From an uncultured Acidimicrobiaceae bacterium (GTDB lineage Bacteria > Actinomycetota > Acidimicrobiia > Acidimicrobiales > Poriferisodalaceae), in assembly GCA_913020735.1 (NCBI GenBank), contig CAJWBN010000012.1, forward strand, positions 1-33,448: a DNA stretch of 33,448 nucleotides, written 5' to 3'. Under the pieces are notes generated by a model. The model was not told the origin of the DNA and made no database searches. It was given only the letters and a program-made list of their open reading frames with translations. Below, in pieces: positions 19,936 to 28,705 of this stretch (position 1 is the first letter of the stretch; each line of letters starts with the position of its first letter). A program made the translations under genes and the position numbers.

Positions 19936-21063
19936 CTACGCACTCCTGATTTCTGTGTTCTTTTCTGCTTCCAGTCCGGTTCTTGGGCGAAGCAAAAAGA
20001 AGAGCAAAATGGCCACACCAGCAAGCGCAAACGGCAGCACTGCATCTCCGCTACCCGTTAATGTCGGAACGAGGGCGACGCCTGAAAGCAACGCTGTCCA
20101 GGCCCACAACAGCAGCACTGTTCGTCTGTGCCCATGTCCCATCCTTAACAAACGGTGATGCAAATGATCTTTGTCTGCAGTGGCAATTCCTTCTCTACGG
20201 TAAGCACGCCGCACAACAGCGAGGGCTACGTCAACTAATGGGACACCGAGAATCAAGAAAGGAATGGCAATGGGGGCGAAAAAGAAATAAACCTGCCCAC
20301 TGAACTGGTCGACAACTCTGCCACCTACAGTCATCGTCGCCGATGCCATCAAGAGGCCAAGCAAGAGCGCTCCCCCATCGCCCATGAAGATTCGTGCAGG
20401 GTGAAAATTGTGGGGCAGAAATCCTAGACAGATTCCCAGCGTGACCAACGCCAGCAAAGGGCCGAGATTGGTGTCACTAATAAGTCCGGCATTCTGCAGC
20501 TCTCCGCTGTAAAGGTAGAAAGCTCCTGCCGCGATGGCGACGGTACCGGCAGCTAGTCCATCTAATCCGTCTATTAAGTTGACGGAATTGGCGACGACCA
20601 CGACCAATAGAACCGTTATTAGGGTGGCCCAATCTGCCGACAGAACAACGAGTTGCCCAAAAGGCACCCTGAAGTAGAAGAGTGTGACTCCCAATACGGC
20701 TAGCAGACTGCCAGAAAGAACCTGACCAGCCACCTTCGCTGGAGCCGAAAGCTCTCTAAGGTCATCAACTGCGCCGATAGAAAACATCACTGTCGCCGCG
20801 ACAACCACCGCTAACGCCTCAGAGGAACCGGCGAACACTTGAGTGAAACCTGGTAGCCGGCTGGCCATGACCAAGGATGCTAAGAAACCTACGAACATGG
20901 CTGCACCGCCGCCTGTAGCGGTTGGGCGTTGGTGAACACGTCGATCGTCCGGCTCGACGACCGCTCCTAATTTGGGTGCAATTCTCGTGACAAGGAACGT
21001 GAAAAGGTACGTGACAATGGCTGCCACACCTAACACCACGGCATGTTGGAGTGTCCTACTCAC
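19936..21063 (-). CDS. wecA: Polyprenyl-phosphate GlcNAc-1-phosphate transferase (WecA/TagO family)
   Basis: Integral membrane enzyme that moves a sugar-1-phosphate from its UDP form to polyprenyl phosphate, starting cell-wall arabinogalactan, teichoic acid or polysaccharide synthesis. The 375 residues contain about ten membrane helices. PNPT motifs are GAVDDLRELSAPAK, NSVNLIDGLDGLAAG, FMGDGGALLLG, and the nucleotide-side DKDHLHHRLLRMGHGHRR, whose histidine-rich loop marks WecA/TagO rather than MraY. The start is GTG with AGGG seven bases upstream. The position before atp genes matches rfe (Rv1302) in mycobacteria. It is 127 bp upstream of the atp operon. Confidence 0.92.
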   Translation of the reverse strand: MSRTLQHAVVLGVAAIVTYLFTFLVTRIAPKLGAVVEPDDRRVHQRPTATGGGAAMFVGFLASLVMASRLPGFTQVFAGSSEALAVVVAATVMFSIGAVDDLRELSAPAKVAGQVLSGSLLAVLGVTLFYFRVPFGQLVVLSADWATLITVLLVVVVANSVNLIDGLDGLAAGTVAIAAGAFYLYSGELQNAGLISDTNLGPLLALVTLGICLGFLPHNFHPARIFMGDGGALLLGLLMASATMTVGGRVVDQFSGQVYFFFAPIAIPFLILGVPLVDVALAVVRRAYRREGIATADKDHLHHRLLRMGHGHRRTVLLLWAWTALLSGVALVPTLTGSGDAVLPFALAGVAILLFFLLRPRTGLEAEKNTEIRSA

Positions 21064-21178
21064 GGGACTGCCCTACTCACCAAGCCTAAAAGGCTCACGC
21101 TACGACTGTTGTATCTAGACAACCAGCCTAGTTACCAGTTATCGACCTTTGATGGAGGCTGCCCAGCTAAAGCGACTA
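21064..21178 (-). other. glyA-wecA spacer
   Basis: A 115-bp gap between the glyA stop and the wecA start. It contains a small hairpin AGCCT-AAA-AGGCT (21083-21095) and GTTGT-ATCTAG-ACAAC around 21108-21123. Neither is followed by a T-tract on the transcribed strand. I see no gene in it; a promoter for wecA may lie here but is not recognisable with confidence. Confidence 0.3.
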
Positions 21179-22447
21179 CTAGGCGAGTGAATCTGGGTAC
21201 GGAGGAAATTGAGCGCACAACTCAGCCACTTCTTTGGCTACCCCATTCACTGCGTCATCGTCATCTCGGTGCCGGAGGATTCGCGCGGTGAAGTCAGCAA
21301 TCTTGATCATTTCTTCGACGCCCATTCCCTGCGTAGTAACCGATGCAACTCCCATGCGCACGCCGCTAGTCACAAACGGAGAACGTGGATCATCAGGAAT
21401 CGTGTTTCGGTTTAAAGTGACACCACCTTGATCAAGCACCTCTTGTGCCTCTTTGCCAGTCAGGTCTTCATCAAATGTGCGCAAGTCAAGCAACAACAGG
21501 TGGTTATCGGTGCCCCCAGAAACCAACCTGAACCCTTGGCTCGCTAACGCGTCCGCCAACGCGCTGGCATTATCAACGATTCGTTTCGCATAATCAGCGA
21601 AACCGGCATCCAGCGCCTCGCGAAAACCAATCGCCTTAGCCGCTATAACGTGTTCTAAAGGGCCGCCTTGGTTCCCTGGGAACACTGCGCTATCGACTTT
21701 CTTCGCAAGAGCCTCTGTGGACAGGATGCATCCACCTCTTGGCCCTCGGAGAGTCTTATGAGTGGTGAATGTAACTACGTCAGCATGAGGGACTGGGTTC
21801 GGGTGTTGACCACCGGCTATCAATCCAGCGATATGCGCAGCATCGAACATGAAATAGGCGCCTATCTCGTCGCACACTTTGCGGAAAGGTTCGGGGTCGA
21901 TCCTTCGCGGGTACGCAGTTGCACCAGCAACAATTAGTTTGGGCTTCTCAGCAAGTGCGATCGAACGCATCTCTTCGTAATCAATGCGTTCGTCTCCCCC
22001 GGTCAGCCCATAGGAAACAAAATTATAAAATCGGCCACTCGCGTTGACCGGTGAGCCATGCGTTAGGTGGCCACCATGATCAAGGCTCATGCCCATCACA
22101 GTGTCCCCAACATCAAGAAGAGCCATATAAACGGCGGCGTTGGCCTGCGAACCAGAATGTGGTTGCACATTCGCATGTTCTGCGCCAAACAGCTCCTTAA
22201 CCCGGTCAATCGCTAGCTGTTCTACGACGTCTACTTTCGCGTTACCCCCGTAGTACCGGCGTCGCGGATAACCCTCGCTGTATTTATTGGTAAAGACACT
22301 GCCCGTGGCTTTCATCACCGCCGGAGACGCAAAGTTTTCTGAAGCAATGAGTTGCAAACTTGTCTCTTGGCGTCGTTTCTCCTCGAAGATAAGTCCTTCA
22401 ACTTCGGTGTCGGGTCCCACCGTCCATACGTTCTTCAGGTTCGTCAT
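21179..22447 (-). CDS. glyA: Serine hydroxymethyltransferase
   Basis: PLP enzyme that interconverts serine and glycine and loads tetrahydrofolate with one-carbon units. It has [30 protein letters not shown], the PLP lysine Lys231 in [15 protein letters not shown], and [10 protein letters not shown]. The ATG at 22447 gives 422 aa, normal length; AAGG lies about nine bases upstream. Earlier in-frame starts would add 22 residues with no homology and would cross two hairpins. The location between tsaC/rpiB and wecA matches the Streptomyces arrangement. Confidence 0.97.
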   Translation of the reverse strand: MTNLKNVWTVGPDTEVEGLIFEEKRRQETSLQLIASENFASPAVMKATGSVFTNKYSEGYPRRRYYGGNAKVDVVEQLAIDRVKELFGAEHANVQPHSGSQANAAVYMALLDVGDTVMGMSLDHGGHLTHGSPVNASGRFYNFVSYGLTGGDERIDYEEMRSIALAEKPKLIVAGATAYPRRIDPEPFRKVCDEIGAYFMFDAAHIAGLIAGGQHPNPVPHADVVTFTTHKTLRGPRGGCILSTEALAKKVDSAVFPGNQGGPLEHVIAAKAIGFREALDAGFADYAKRIVDNASALADALASQGFRLVSGGTDNHLLLLDLRTFDEDLTGKEAQEVLDQGGVTLNRNTIPDDPRSPFVTSGVRMGVASVTTQGMGVEEMIKIADFTARILRHRDDDDAVNGVAKEVAELCAQFPPYPDSLA

Positions 22448-22461
22448 GGGTAGAGACCTTT

Positions 22462-22493
22462 CGCGATTGTCGCGGCGGATGCTGACACAGCAT
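22462..22493 (-). promoter_or_regulatory. Two tandem hairpins in the glyA leader
   Basis: Within the 98 bp before glyA there are two perfect inverted repeats. CGCGA-TTG-TCGCG spans 22462-22474 and ATGCTG-ACA-CAGCAT spans 22479-22493. Read on the minus strand, the second hairpin ends directly against the AAAGG ribosome-binding sequence of glyA. This placement suits translational control or mRNA protection. They are too small for any known riboswitch class that I recognise. Confidence 0.4.
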
Positions 22494-22545
22494 GCCTTGG
22501 ATTTGAGCTTCACGCGCGCTTTCTAGACCACGCTCAGTTCGGAGT

Positions 22546-22980
22546 CTAAATAGCGTCTAGCTTTTCCACACGCCCTTGATGTCGTCCACCCTCAAAAGAA
22601 GCATCTAGGTATGCATCCACGATGTCTAGAGCCGTTTGTTCACCAACCATCCGCGCTCCAATACCAATTACATTTGCATCATTGTGTTCCCTGCTTAAGC
22701 GCGCAGTTGTCATGTCGTGCACTGTCGCAGCCCGAATACCAGACACTTTTCCGGCCGCCATAACAATTCCGATTCCACTACCGCACACCACGACTCCGCA
22801 CTCGGCATCACCATTGACGATGGCCGCACCAACAGCAACTCCATAGTCGGGATAATCGACTCGTGACTCATCATTAGTGCCACAATCGACTACTTCATGT
22901 CCTCCACCTACGAGATGTTGAACAATTACCTGTTTAAGCGCAAATCCTGCATGGTCGGCTCCAAGAGCGATAACAGACAC
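22546..22980 (-). CDS. rpiB: Ribose-5-phosphate isomerase B
   Basis: Interconverts ribose-5-phosphate and ribulose-5-phosphate in the pentose phosphate pathway; RpiB is the sole isomerase in many Actinobacteria. The 144-residue protein shows GADHAGFALK, VDYPDYG, the catalytic cysteine in VVVCGSGIGI, and SREHNDANVIGIGARM. The start is GTG with AAAGGG four bases upstream. It sits between the prmC-tsaC fusion and glyA. LacAB/RpiB homologues acting on allose phosphates are an alternative but less likely. Confidence 0.94.
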   Translation of the reverse strand: MSVIALGADHAGFALKQVIVQHLVGGGHEVVDCGTNDESRVDYPDYGVAVGAAIVNGDAECGVVVCGSGIGIVMAAGKVSGIRAATVHDMTTARLSREHNDANVIGIGARMVGEQTALDIVDAYLDASFEGGRHQGRVEKLDAI

Positions 22981-23019
22981 GTTGCCCTTTCTCTAGGTTG
23001 ACGCAGCTATCTTCCCACG

Positions 23020-23053
23020 CGGATCTTCACTAGTCGCGACTAATTCAGATCCG
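23020..23053. promoter_or_regulatory. 34-bp symmetric palindrome upstream of rpiB
   Basis: TAGTCGCGACTA (23031-23042) is a perfect 12-bp palindrome. The arms CGGATCT (23020-23026) and AGATCCG (23047-23053) flank it at exactly equal distance, so all share one axis at 23036.5. It lies in the 88-bp gap between the tsaC-domain stop and the rpiB start. On the transcribed strand it is not followed by a T-tract, so it is better as a regulator-binding dyad or an RNA processing/regulatory hairpin than as an intrinsic terminator. Confidence 0.5.
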
Positions 23054-23068
23054 AAACTTGCATCGAAG

Positions 23069-24547
23069 CTATTGCCCTTGGCCGAGATCGACGGCGCCCT
23101 GACGGATCACCACCAAAGACTTGCCGGTGGTGTCCACCACTGTTGACGCCAGTCCTTGTTTGGAAACTCCCGGTATGACATAACCCGCCTTTACAGCAAG
23201 GGTTGCGGCGGCATCTTCTGCCACTAACTGAGTTTCTACTCCATGCAAATTGGCGCTTGATCCAGTTACAGGTCCAACATCATCGATGAGAAGCCGGAGC
23301 CAACCAGGTTCGGGGCACCTAACGCCAACAGTGTTTCCACCGGTAACCGGATCTACCCCAGAAAGGCGTTGCGCTACAACTGTCAGCGCGCCGGGCCAGT
23401 GCTCTGCCGCAAGCTTTCTCACCTCGTCATTGATCTGGATCAGTTGTTCTGCCTGTTCAATACCGCTCACTAAAACTGGAACCGGTTGATCTGAGGGGCG
23501 CGCTTTAGCCCTATAGGAAGTCTCGACAGCCAAAGTGTTGTCGTATTTGGCCAAAAGTCCAGGGAGGGTGTCTGTTGGTGCGACAACTAACGAGCCGCTT
23601 TCTAAGGCACCTAAAGCTCCTGCAAGATGCGATTCCTCAACATCATCTAGTGGGCGTCGAGCCGTCACGAAACGTTGGTTCCCCGACATATCGATATTGG
23701 TCTCTACCTCGCCGTAACCCCTAGCGGTCAACAGATTCTGCAATCGGGTCGCTTGGTCCGATCCGCACTCGAGGACGATCCGCCCACCAGGACGCAACCA
23801 CTGTCTTCCTTCTCGTGTCAATAGGTCCAAGTGGCGGAAACCATCCCCACCTCCAAACAACGCAGTTGTTGGTTCCCAGTCAGCAATCACCGCAGGAAGC
23901 TCGTAGTCAGAGGAAACATAGGGTGGGTTAGAAATCAGCATGTGGAGTTGCCCTTTAAGTCTTTCCGGCAACGCTTTGAACCAATCGCCCGCATGCAATT
24001 GCACTCTCGCGGCAGCACGACCTAAACCAGCGAGATTAGATCTAGCTAAAGCAAGGGCTTCTTCCGAGATGTCGGTGGCATGCACTTGCGAATCCAGAAC
24101 CTCTTGAGCTATCGACAAAGCAATGGCACCAGTCCCCGTCCCTAGGTCCGCAATTAACGGTGTCTCTTCAAAGTTTTTAGCCTCTGAGGCCAACATCTCG
24201 ATCGCGCGACCAACAACTTCTTCAGTCTCAGGTCGAGGAATTAGTGCTCTTTTATCTACCGCTAGATCCAAGTATCGAAAATCCCAACGACCGATCACGT
24301 ATTGCAACGGCTCCCCATTAGCCCGCCTTGCTGTTAAAGCATCCGTTCGGACTGCCATTCTTTGAGTAATTAAGTGGCCTTCCTCTGCTGGAAACTTGCC
24401 AATATTGATGCCTGTAGTTTCCTCGAGAATTCGAACAGCACTTATTTCAGGATCGTCCACGGAAGCTGCTCGAAGTCTTTCCAGAACTTCATCATGCAGT
24501 TGCGCAAGTGTCAGACTGTGCTCGGAGCTATCTTCAAGTTTCGCCAT
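23069..24547 (-). CDS. Fused PrmC release-factor methyltransferase and TsaC threonylcarbamoyl-AMP synthase
   Basis: A 492-residue bifunctional protein. Residues 1-~298 are PrmC/HemK: a helical N-terminal domain, the SAM motif IADLGTGTGAIALSIA, and the glutamine-methylating NPPY at 207-210, which modifies the GGQ glutamine of release factors. Residues ~305-492 are a Sua5/YrdC domain of the short TsaC type. It has APTDT at 323-327, the KxR of the KxR...SxN signature at 348-350 (KAR), SAN at 431-433 and STVVD; TsaC makes the carbamoyl-AMP for t6A37 of tRNA. In most Actinobacteria these are two adjacent genes. The ATG at 24547 has GAGG six bases upstream; a GTG at 24571 is possible. It overlaps the end of prfA by 14 bases, coupling the modifier to its substrate. 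Confidence 0.92.
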   Translation of the reverse strand: MAKLEDSSEHSLTLAQLHDEVLERLRAASVDDPEISAVRILEETTGINIGKFPAEEGHLITQRMAVRTDALTARRANGEPLQYVIGRWDFRYLDLAVDKRALIPRPETEEVVGRAIEMLASEAKNFEETPLIADLGTGTGAIALSIAQEVLDSQVHATDISEEALALARSNLAGLGRAAARVQLHAGDWFKALPERLKGQLHMLISNPPYVSSDYELPAVIADWEPTTALFGGGDGFRHLDLLTREGRQWLRPGGRIVLECGSDQATRLQNLLTARGYGEVETNIDMSGNQRFVTARRPLDDVEESHLAGALGALESGSLVVAPTDTLPGLLAKYDNTLAVETSYRAKARPSDQPVPVLVSGIEQAEQLIQINDEVRKLAAEHWPGALTVVAQRLSGVDPVTGGNTVGVRCPEPGWLRLLIDDVGPVTGSSANLHGVETQLVAEDAAATLAVKAGYVIPGVSKQGLASTVVDTTGKSLVVIRQGAVDLGQGQ

Positions 24548-25607
24548 TCCCGGCCTCAAGCTGTTGCGCACGTTCGTGAAGCATCAGTGGTTTCACTACC
24601 TCGTCAAGACCACCTGCTAGGACGCGTTCTAATTTGTAGAGAGTCAATCCAATTCGATGATCCGTCACTCGACTCTCCTTAAAGTTGTAGGTACGGATCT
24701 TTTCCGCTCGTCCACCGCTTTTAATTTGATCCCGCTTTTGGGCTGCTTGACTCGAAGCCTGTTCATCTTGTCGGAGTTTCAAAAGGCGTGCTCGGAGCAC
24801 TCGAAGTGCTTTGGCCTTATTTTGCAACTGGCTTTTTTCATCTTGCATTGACACCACAAGTCCGGTCGGCAAATGAGTCACCCGAACTGCCGAGTCAGTC
24901 GTATTTACCGACTGGCCACCTGGGCCCGATGATCGATATGTATCTATCTCCAGGTCATTGGGGTCGATATCTACTTCTACTTCATCTGCTTCCGGCAAAA
25001 CCGTTACTGCGGCCGAAGACGTGTGCACTCGCCCCTGTGACTCTGTTACAGGTACGCGTTGAACACGGTGCGGTCCGCCTTCATGTTTTAGGTGGCTCCA
25101 AACACCATCACCCTTTACCAAAAAGGCGATATCCGTGTAGCCCCCCATATCACTGAAATGGCTGCCAAGAACCTCTAATCCCCATGCCTTGGCATTTATG
25201 TATGAGCGATACATCTCGAACAAATCACGTGCCCAGAGATTTGCTTCCTCTCCTCCCTCCGCTCCTCGTATTTCAACGATCACATTTCGATCATCGTTCG
25301 GATCGCGAGGTAGCAATAGGAAGCGAAATTTCTCTTCTAGGGCTTCAGCTTCTGACAAAGCAGCTGTTTCCATCTCTTTGGCTTCAACTACTTCTTCGCC
25401 ACTACTAGCTTCAGCTATCTCTCTGGCTGCCGCCGCATCGTCTAAAGCCGCCCGCCATGCAGAGCCAACTTCAATCATTTCCGTCAGCTGAGAGTGACGT
25501 CGACTCACCTCGATAAAGCGCTCGCGATCAGAGGTGACTTGAGGGTCCCCAAGTTGCGACTCGACATGAGCCAACTCTTCTTCTAACTCCAGCAAACGAT
25601 CAAGCAC
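24534..25607 (-). CDS. prfA: Peptide chain release factor 1
   Basis: RF1 reads UAA and UAG and releases the nascent chain. The 357-residue protein has the anticodon-mimic tripeptide PVT in RVQRVPVTESQGRVHTS, where RF1 has PxT and RF2 has SPF. It has the catalytic GGQ in SSGPGGQSVN and the C-terminal DHRIGLTLYKLE. The start is GTG, four bases after the stop of the unknown upstream gene. Its 3' end overlaps the PrmC-TsaC gene whose product methylates its GGQ glutamine. Confidence 0.97.
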   Translation of the reverse strand: MLDRLLELEEELAHVESQLGDPQVTSDRERFIEVSRRHSQLTEMIEVGSAWRAALDDAAAAREIAEASSGEEVVEAKEMETAALSEAEALEEKFRFLLLPRDPNDDRNVIVEIRGAEGGEEANLWARDLFEMYRSYINAKAWGLEVLGSHFSDMGGYTDIAFLVKGDGVWSHLKHEGGPHRVQRVPVTESQGRVHTSSAAVTVLPEADEVEVDIDPNDLEIDTYRSSGPGGQSVNTTDSAVRVTHLPTGLVVSMQDEKSQLQNKAKALRVLRARLLKLRQDEQASSQAAQKRDQIKSGGRAEKIRTYNFKESRVTDHRIGLTLYKLERVLAGGLDEVVKPLMLHERAQQLEAGNGET

Positions 25608-25611
25608 GCTC

Positions 25612-26625
25612 TCAGGGTACCGACGGAGGGCTCATCCATTCGCGCCATCCATCTTCGATCCTAATTATCTCAGCTGGATCAACCAGCCGGTCAACCAGAT
25701 CTTCCAGAATTTGATGGCCGTCGCGCTGCGGGACGGTGATCTTTAATTCCGCCTCGGGGTTATGCAACAGTCGAGCATCGGCAGCGAAAGGCACTAAATC
25801 TAGATCGATACCAACTGCGGATACGACAACAGTGTCTCGCCCATCCAGTGACACGCCTTTTGCGACCGCGGGCACAGCTTCCTTCAAGTTGGTTCTCTCA
25901 ACGGGAGGGGCCGCAGCTTTAAGTACCTTCATCCCGACCTTTTCAGGATGAGAAATGAGGTGCGCCCTCAACCATCGTTCAGCGCCAAGGCGATTCAGCG
26001 GATGAGGTTCAGCCCCCGGTACGCGGTGTGATCGAACAACATTCGCTACCTGTTCGATGGCTAATGCTGTGGGTAGGTCTCCATGGAGAAGCCCGAACGC
26101 TTCTCGGTCATGCGCGCCCACCCCAACATCTATGCGGTCCCCGTTATCGCCTGAAATAATCCTCGCTACTTCGAGACCTTCAACTTCTCCGACGATCACA
26201 CCATGTTCGGAGACCACTTCGAGACCCGATTCTTCTAGGGTTGCGATCAGCTCAGGTGCTCCTAAAGCCTTGGTTTCAGCCAGAGGTTGCGCAGGCGTTG
26301 CTTTTATTGTTCGGTCTTTTTCGATTTCCCAAACTGTGATTGGTCCAGAAAAAAGAGAAGCACGCCGCGCTAGAACGTCTCCAGCGTCGGTCGTAAATAG
26401 ATGCACTTCATTACCCGACGAGCGTGCTGATGAAGCTAATGCGCCACCTAGGGCGCGGTGGTGACGTTCTTCCGCAAGAACGGCCACGCTGCCGTCACTT
26501 AACTTTGCTGAGGCGCCATCATCTGTTCCCAGCAATTCCTCAACAGACAACTCCAAGTGTGCGCTCACAATTGAGCTGAGTTTCATCGCGTGCAGCTGAC
26601 GGCGGCGTTCGGGATCTAGCGCCAC
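25612..26625 (-). CDS. Unrecognised conserved-looking protein between rpmE and prfA
   Basis: A 337-residue soluble protein I cannot assign. It has no membrane helix, signal peptide or nucleotide-binding loop. The first ~100 residues alternate acidic helices and strands (NEVHLFTTDAGDV, ITVWEIEKDRTI). The middle part contains GDNGDRIDVGVGAHDREAF and LPTALAIEQVANVVRSHRVPGAEPHPLNRLGAERWLR, split here only for reading. The C-terminal third ends DGWREWMSPPSVP. Base usage resembles its neighbours. It starts at a GTG eight bases after rpmE and stops four bases before prfA, so it is translated with a ribosomal protein and a release factor. A role in translation or ribosome rescue is an inference from position alone. 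It lacks a GGQ motif. Confidence 0.75.
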   Translation of the reverse strand: MALDPERRRQLHAMKLSSIVSAHLELSVEELLGTDDGASAKLSDGSVAVLAEERHHRALGGALASSARSSGNEVHLFTTDAGDVLARRASLFSGPITVWEIEKDRTIKATPAQPLAETKALGAPELIATLEESGLEVVSEHGVIVGEVEGLEVARIISGDNGDRIDVGVGAHDREAFGLLHGDLPTALAIEQVANVVRSHRVPGAEPHPLNRLGAERWLRAHLISHPEKVGMKVLKAAAPPVERTNLKEAVPAVAKGVSLDGRDTVVVSAVGIDLDLVPFAADARLLHNPEAELKITVPQRDGHQILEDLVDRLVDPAEIIRIEDGWREWMSPPSVP

Positions 26626-26633
26626 TAGTCGGC

Positions 26634-26915
26634 TTATTCTTCGGTGTCGTCAGAGTTCTGGTCTGAACCACGACGACGCCCGTAGCGCCGTTCGAACCGT
26701 TCTACACGTCCCGCTGTGTCAACTATCTTCATTTGTCCAGTGAAAAAGGGATGACTCGCGCTGGACAACTCCACAGTGACAAGTGGGTACTCGTTACCGT
26801 CCTCCCAAACAACCGTTTCACTTGTCTCTACTGTTGATTGGGTGATGAAGGAAAACTCTGCACCTGCATCGCGAAACACGACAGGTCGGTAATTAGGGTG
26901 GATATCACTTTTCAT
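26634..26915 (-). CDS. rpmE2: Ribosomal protein bL31, zinc-free type B
   Basis: A large-subunit protein of 93 aa. The sequence follows the type B pattern: [33 protein letters not shown], and [14 protein letters not shown]. It has no cysteine at all, so it cannot bind zinc as type A L31 does. The family start MKSDIHP at 26915 is used; an in-frame start at 26978 would add a cysteine-containing tail not seen in L31. About 13 acidic residues extend the C-terminus past RRYGRRRG. It is located between rho and the unknown gene before prfA, the place where other Actinobacteria carry the zinc form. Confidence 0.93.
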   Translation of the reverse strand: MKSDIHPNYRPVVFRDAGAEFSFITQSTVETSETVVWEDGNEYPLVTVELSSASHPFFTGQMKIVDTAGRVERFERRYGRRRGSDQNSDDTEE

Positions 26916-26994
26916 GATGGAACCATTCTGGCGGTTACTTCGACGAATCGCACATCGAGAGGCACAATTCCCTGCCATCTCATACTTACGAGGT

Positions 26995-28524
26995 TTAGCC
27001 GTCTCTAGATATTGCCAATTGAGCGAGGATTTGTTGATTCGAGCTGGTGGAGTTGATTTGATCTAATACCCAGTCAATGGCCGAACCCGGTTCCTTGTCT
27101 TCGATTGCGACTAATGCATCCGCAAGGGCCTGTCCAGCTAACGCTCGGTCATCGCCTTTAAGCCGGTGAAGTTCACGTGTGCAAGATGCAACCACATCGA
27201 TGGCGGGATACACCCTTCGGTCGGCGGCTCGGCGGTCGAGGCGCACCATAGAATTAGCTGTTCCTTGCAGTGACTCGAGGATCATCTCATCCAAGTGCCA
27301 CCCGGTTTCAACCGCAGCGGTAGCCATAACTGTCAAGGATCCACCTTCTTCTAGCGCTCTTGCGGCACCGAAGAAACGTTTCGGTGGATATAAGGCGCCC
27401 GCGGCTACTCCCTCAACTAGAACCTTGCCGTTACCAGGCGCCGCCACGTTGTATGCCCTTGCCAGTCGACTGAGACCATCGACAAGAATTACTACGTCTA
27501 AGCCACCTTCTACCATTCTCTTTGCGCGTTCTAAGGTCAATTCTGCGACCTGAATATGCTCATCTGCGGGCCTATCAAAGGTTGACGCCAGCACTTCGCC
27601 TTCAACTACATCTGCAATCTCAGTTACTTCTTCAGGTCGTTCGTCGATTAACAACACAATTAAGTGAAGCTCTGGGTGATTGGTTTCCAAGGCAACCGCT
27701 AATTCTCGAATAGTGGAGGTCTTCCCACATTCAGGTGGCGAAACGACAAGGCCACGCTGCCCTTTACCGATAGGCGCTACAAGGTCAACAACTCGGGCCG
27801 TGCGATTTTCTGCCCCAGAAAGCTCTAGGTTCAGAGCCTCTCGAGGGTGCACAGCTTTTAGGTCTTCAAATAAATGCCGTTCGCGCGTCTCACCCGGCTC
27901 AACCCCGTTAATTTCATCGATTTGCACCAATGCAGGATTTTTTTCGTTGCGCGCAGCGGGACGACTCGCCCCCTTTACGATGTCTCCCTTTCTCAGTCCA
28001 TGAGTTCGAACTTGTTTCGCAGCTACATAAACGTCATCGTTAGAAGGCAATGGCCCCCTGGTCCGAAGAAATCCATACCCCTCATCTCGGAGATCAAGGA
28101 TTCCTTGGCATTCCACCGGATCACCCTGCCAGTTTTCATCTTTATCTCGATCGCGCCCGCGGCGACGGCGACGGCGATTACCAGGTTCGCCGACACCCGC
28201 ATCTTCGGCATCGCGATCTGGTTTAGCTGCAACTTCTTCGTCCTTCTCGGCTTCGCTTTCGCCAGAAGACGAGCTAGCAGAACTATCCTCTGATTCAGTT
28301 TGAATCCCCTCGGCACCGTCTGAACCAGTTGTGCGTCTTACCCGTCGAGTAGAGGCTTCACCTTCTGTCGCTTCCTGACCACCAGAGGGACCTTTCAAAA
28401 GGTCGTCGATGATGGTGGCTTTCCGCGCTCGAGGAGCGATTTCAATTCCTAGAGCGTCGGCCATAGCTACTAAATCGTCCCGAGACTTTGCTTCAAGAAG
28501 CACTCGGTCTGGCTGGTCTGACAT
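26995..28524 (-). CDS. rho: Transcription termination factor Rho, divergent
   Basis: Hexameric RNA-dependent ATPase that ends transcription. Residues 1-43 are a Rho_N helical domain. Residues ~45-133 are an acidic then Arg-rich insertion typical of actinobacterial Rho. The cold-shock RNA-binding domain follows ([17 protein letters not shown]), and the ATPase core runs from ~240. The Walker A reads PPECGKT (263-269) instead of PPKAGKT; Lys268 is kept. Walker B Asp349, Glu295, Arg296 and the arginine finger Arg450 are kept. E. coli Ser266 corresponds to Gly350 and Lys336 to Gln420. At 509 aa it is normal for the phylum. It is followed 79 bp later by rpmE. Confidence 0.93.
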   Translation of the reverse strand: MSDQPDRVLLEAKSRDDLVAMADALGIEIAPRARKATIIDDLLKGPSGGQEATEGEASTRRVRRTTGSDGAEGIQTESEDSSASSSSGESEAEKDEEVAAKPDRDAEDAGVGEPGNRRRRRRGRDRDKDENWQGDPVECQGILDLRDEGYGFLRTRGPLPSNDDVYVAAKQVRTHGLRKGDIVKGASRPAARNEKNPALVQIDEINGVEPGETRERHLFEDLKAVHPREALNLELSGAENRTARVVDLVAPIGKGQRGLVVSPPECGKTSTIRELAVALETNHPELHLIVLLIDERPEEVTEIADVVEGEVLASTFDRPADEHIQVAELTLERAKRMVEGGLDVVILVDGLSRLARAYNVAAPGNGKVLVEGVAAGALYPPKRFFGAARALEEGGSLTVMATAAVETGWHLDEMILESLQGTANSMVRLDRRAADRRVYPAIDVVASCTRELHRLKGDDRALAGQALADALVAIEDKEPGSAIDWVLDQINSTSSNQQILAQLAISRDG

Positions 28525-28705
28525 TTAATCCTCTTAGTCTCGGGGCAGATGAAGTGCACCGGGATGGCGTTTCGGGCCGTTCATCCAGGTCGAGCCGGCA
28601 GTCGCCGACCAGATACGGTTGCCTGATTCACAAACAGCGTGAGCAAATGAACGGTGCAGTCAGGCTACTCACAGGGCAGGGCTACTTACAACGTTGGTGC
28701 GATTC
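28525..28705 (-). other. thrC-rho spacer; no thrB
   Basis: A 181-bp gap at the place where M. tuberculosis carries homoserine kinase (thrB). I see no conserved protein in any frame. There are weak inverted pairs: GGATG with CATCC (about 28562-28587) and GCCTGA with TCAGGC (about 28621-28665). A promoter for the rho group could lie here, but no clear -10/-35 stands out. Confidence 0.5.

Noticed and set aside
24788-25156. A 122-aa plus-strand reading frame opposite prfA
   Set aside because: It is antisense to the GGQ region of RF1 and has no family features.
27874-28293. A 139-aa plus-strand reading frame opposite rho
   Set aside because: It is antisense to the N-terminal part of rho, whose protein is clearly conserved.
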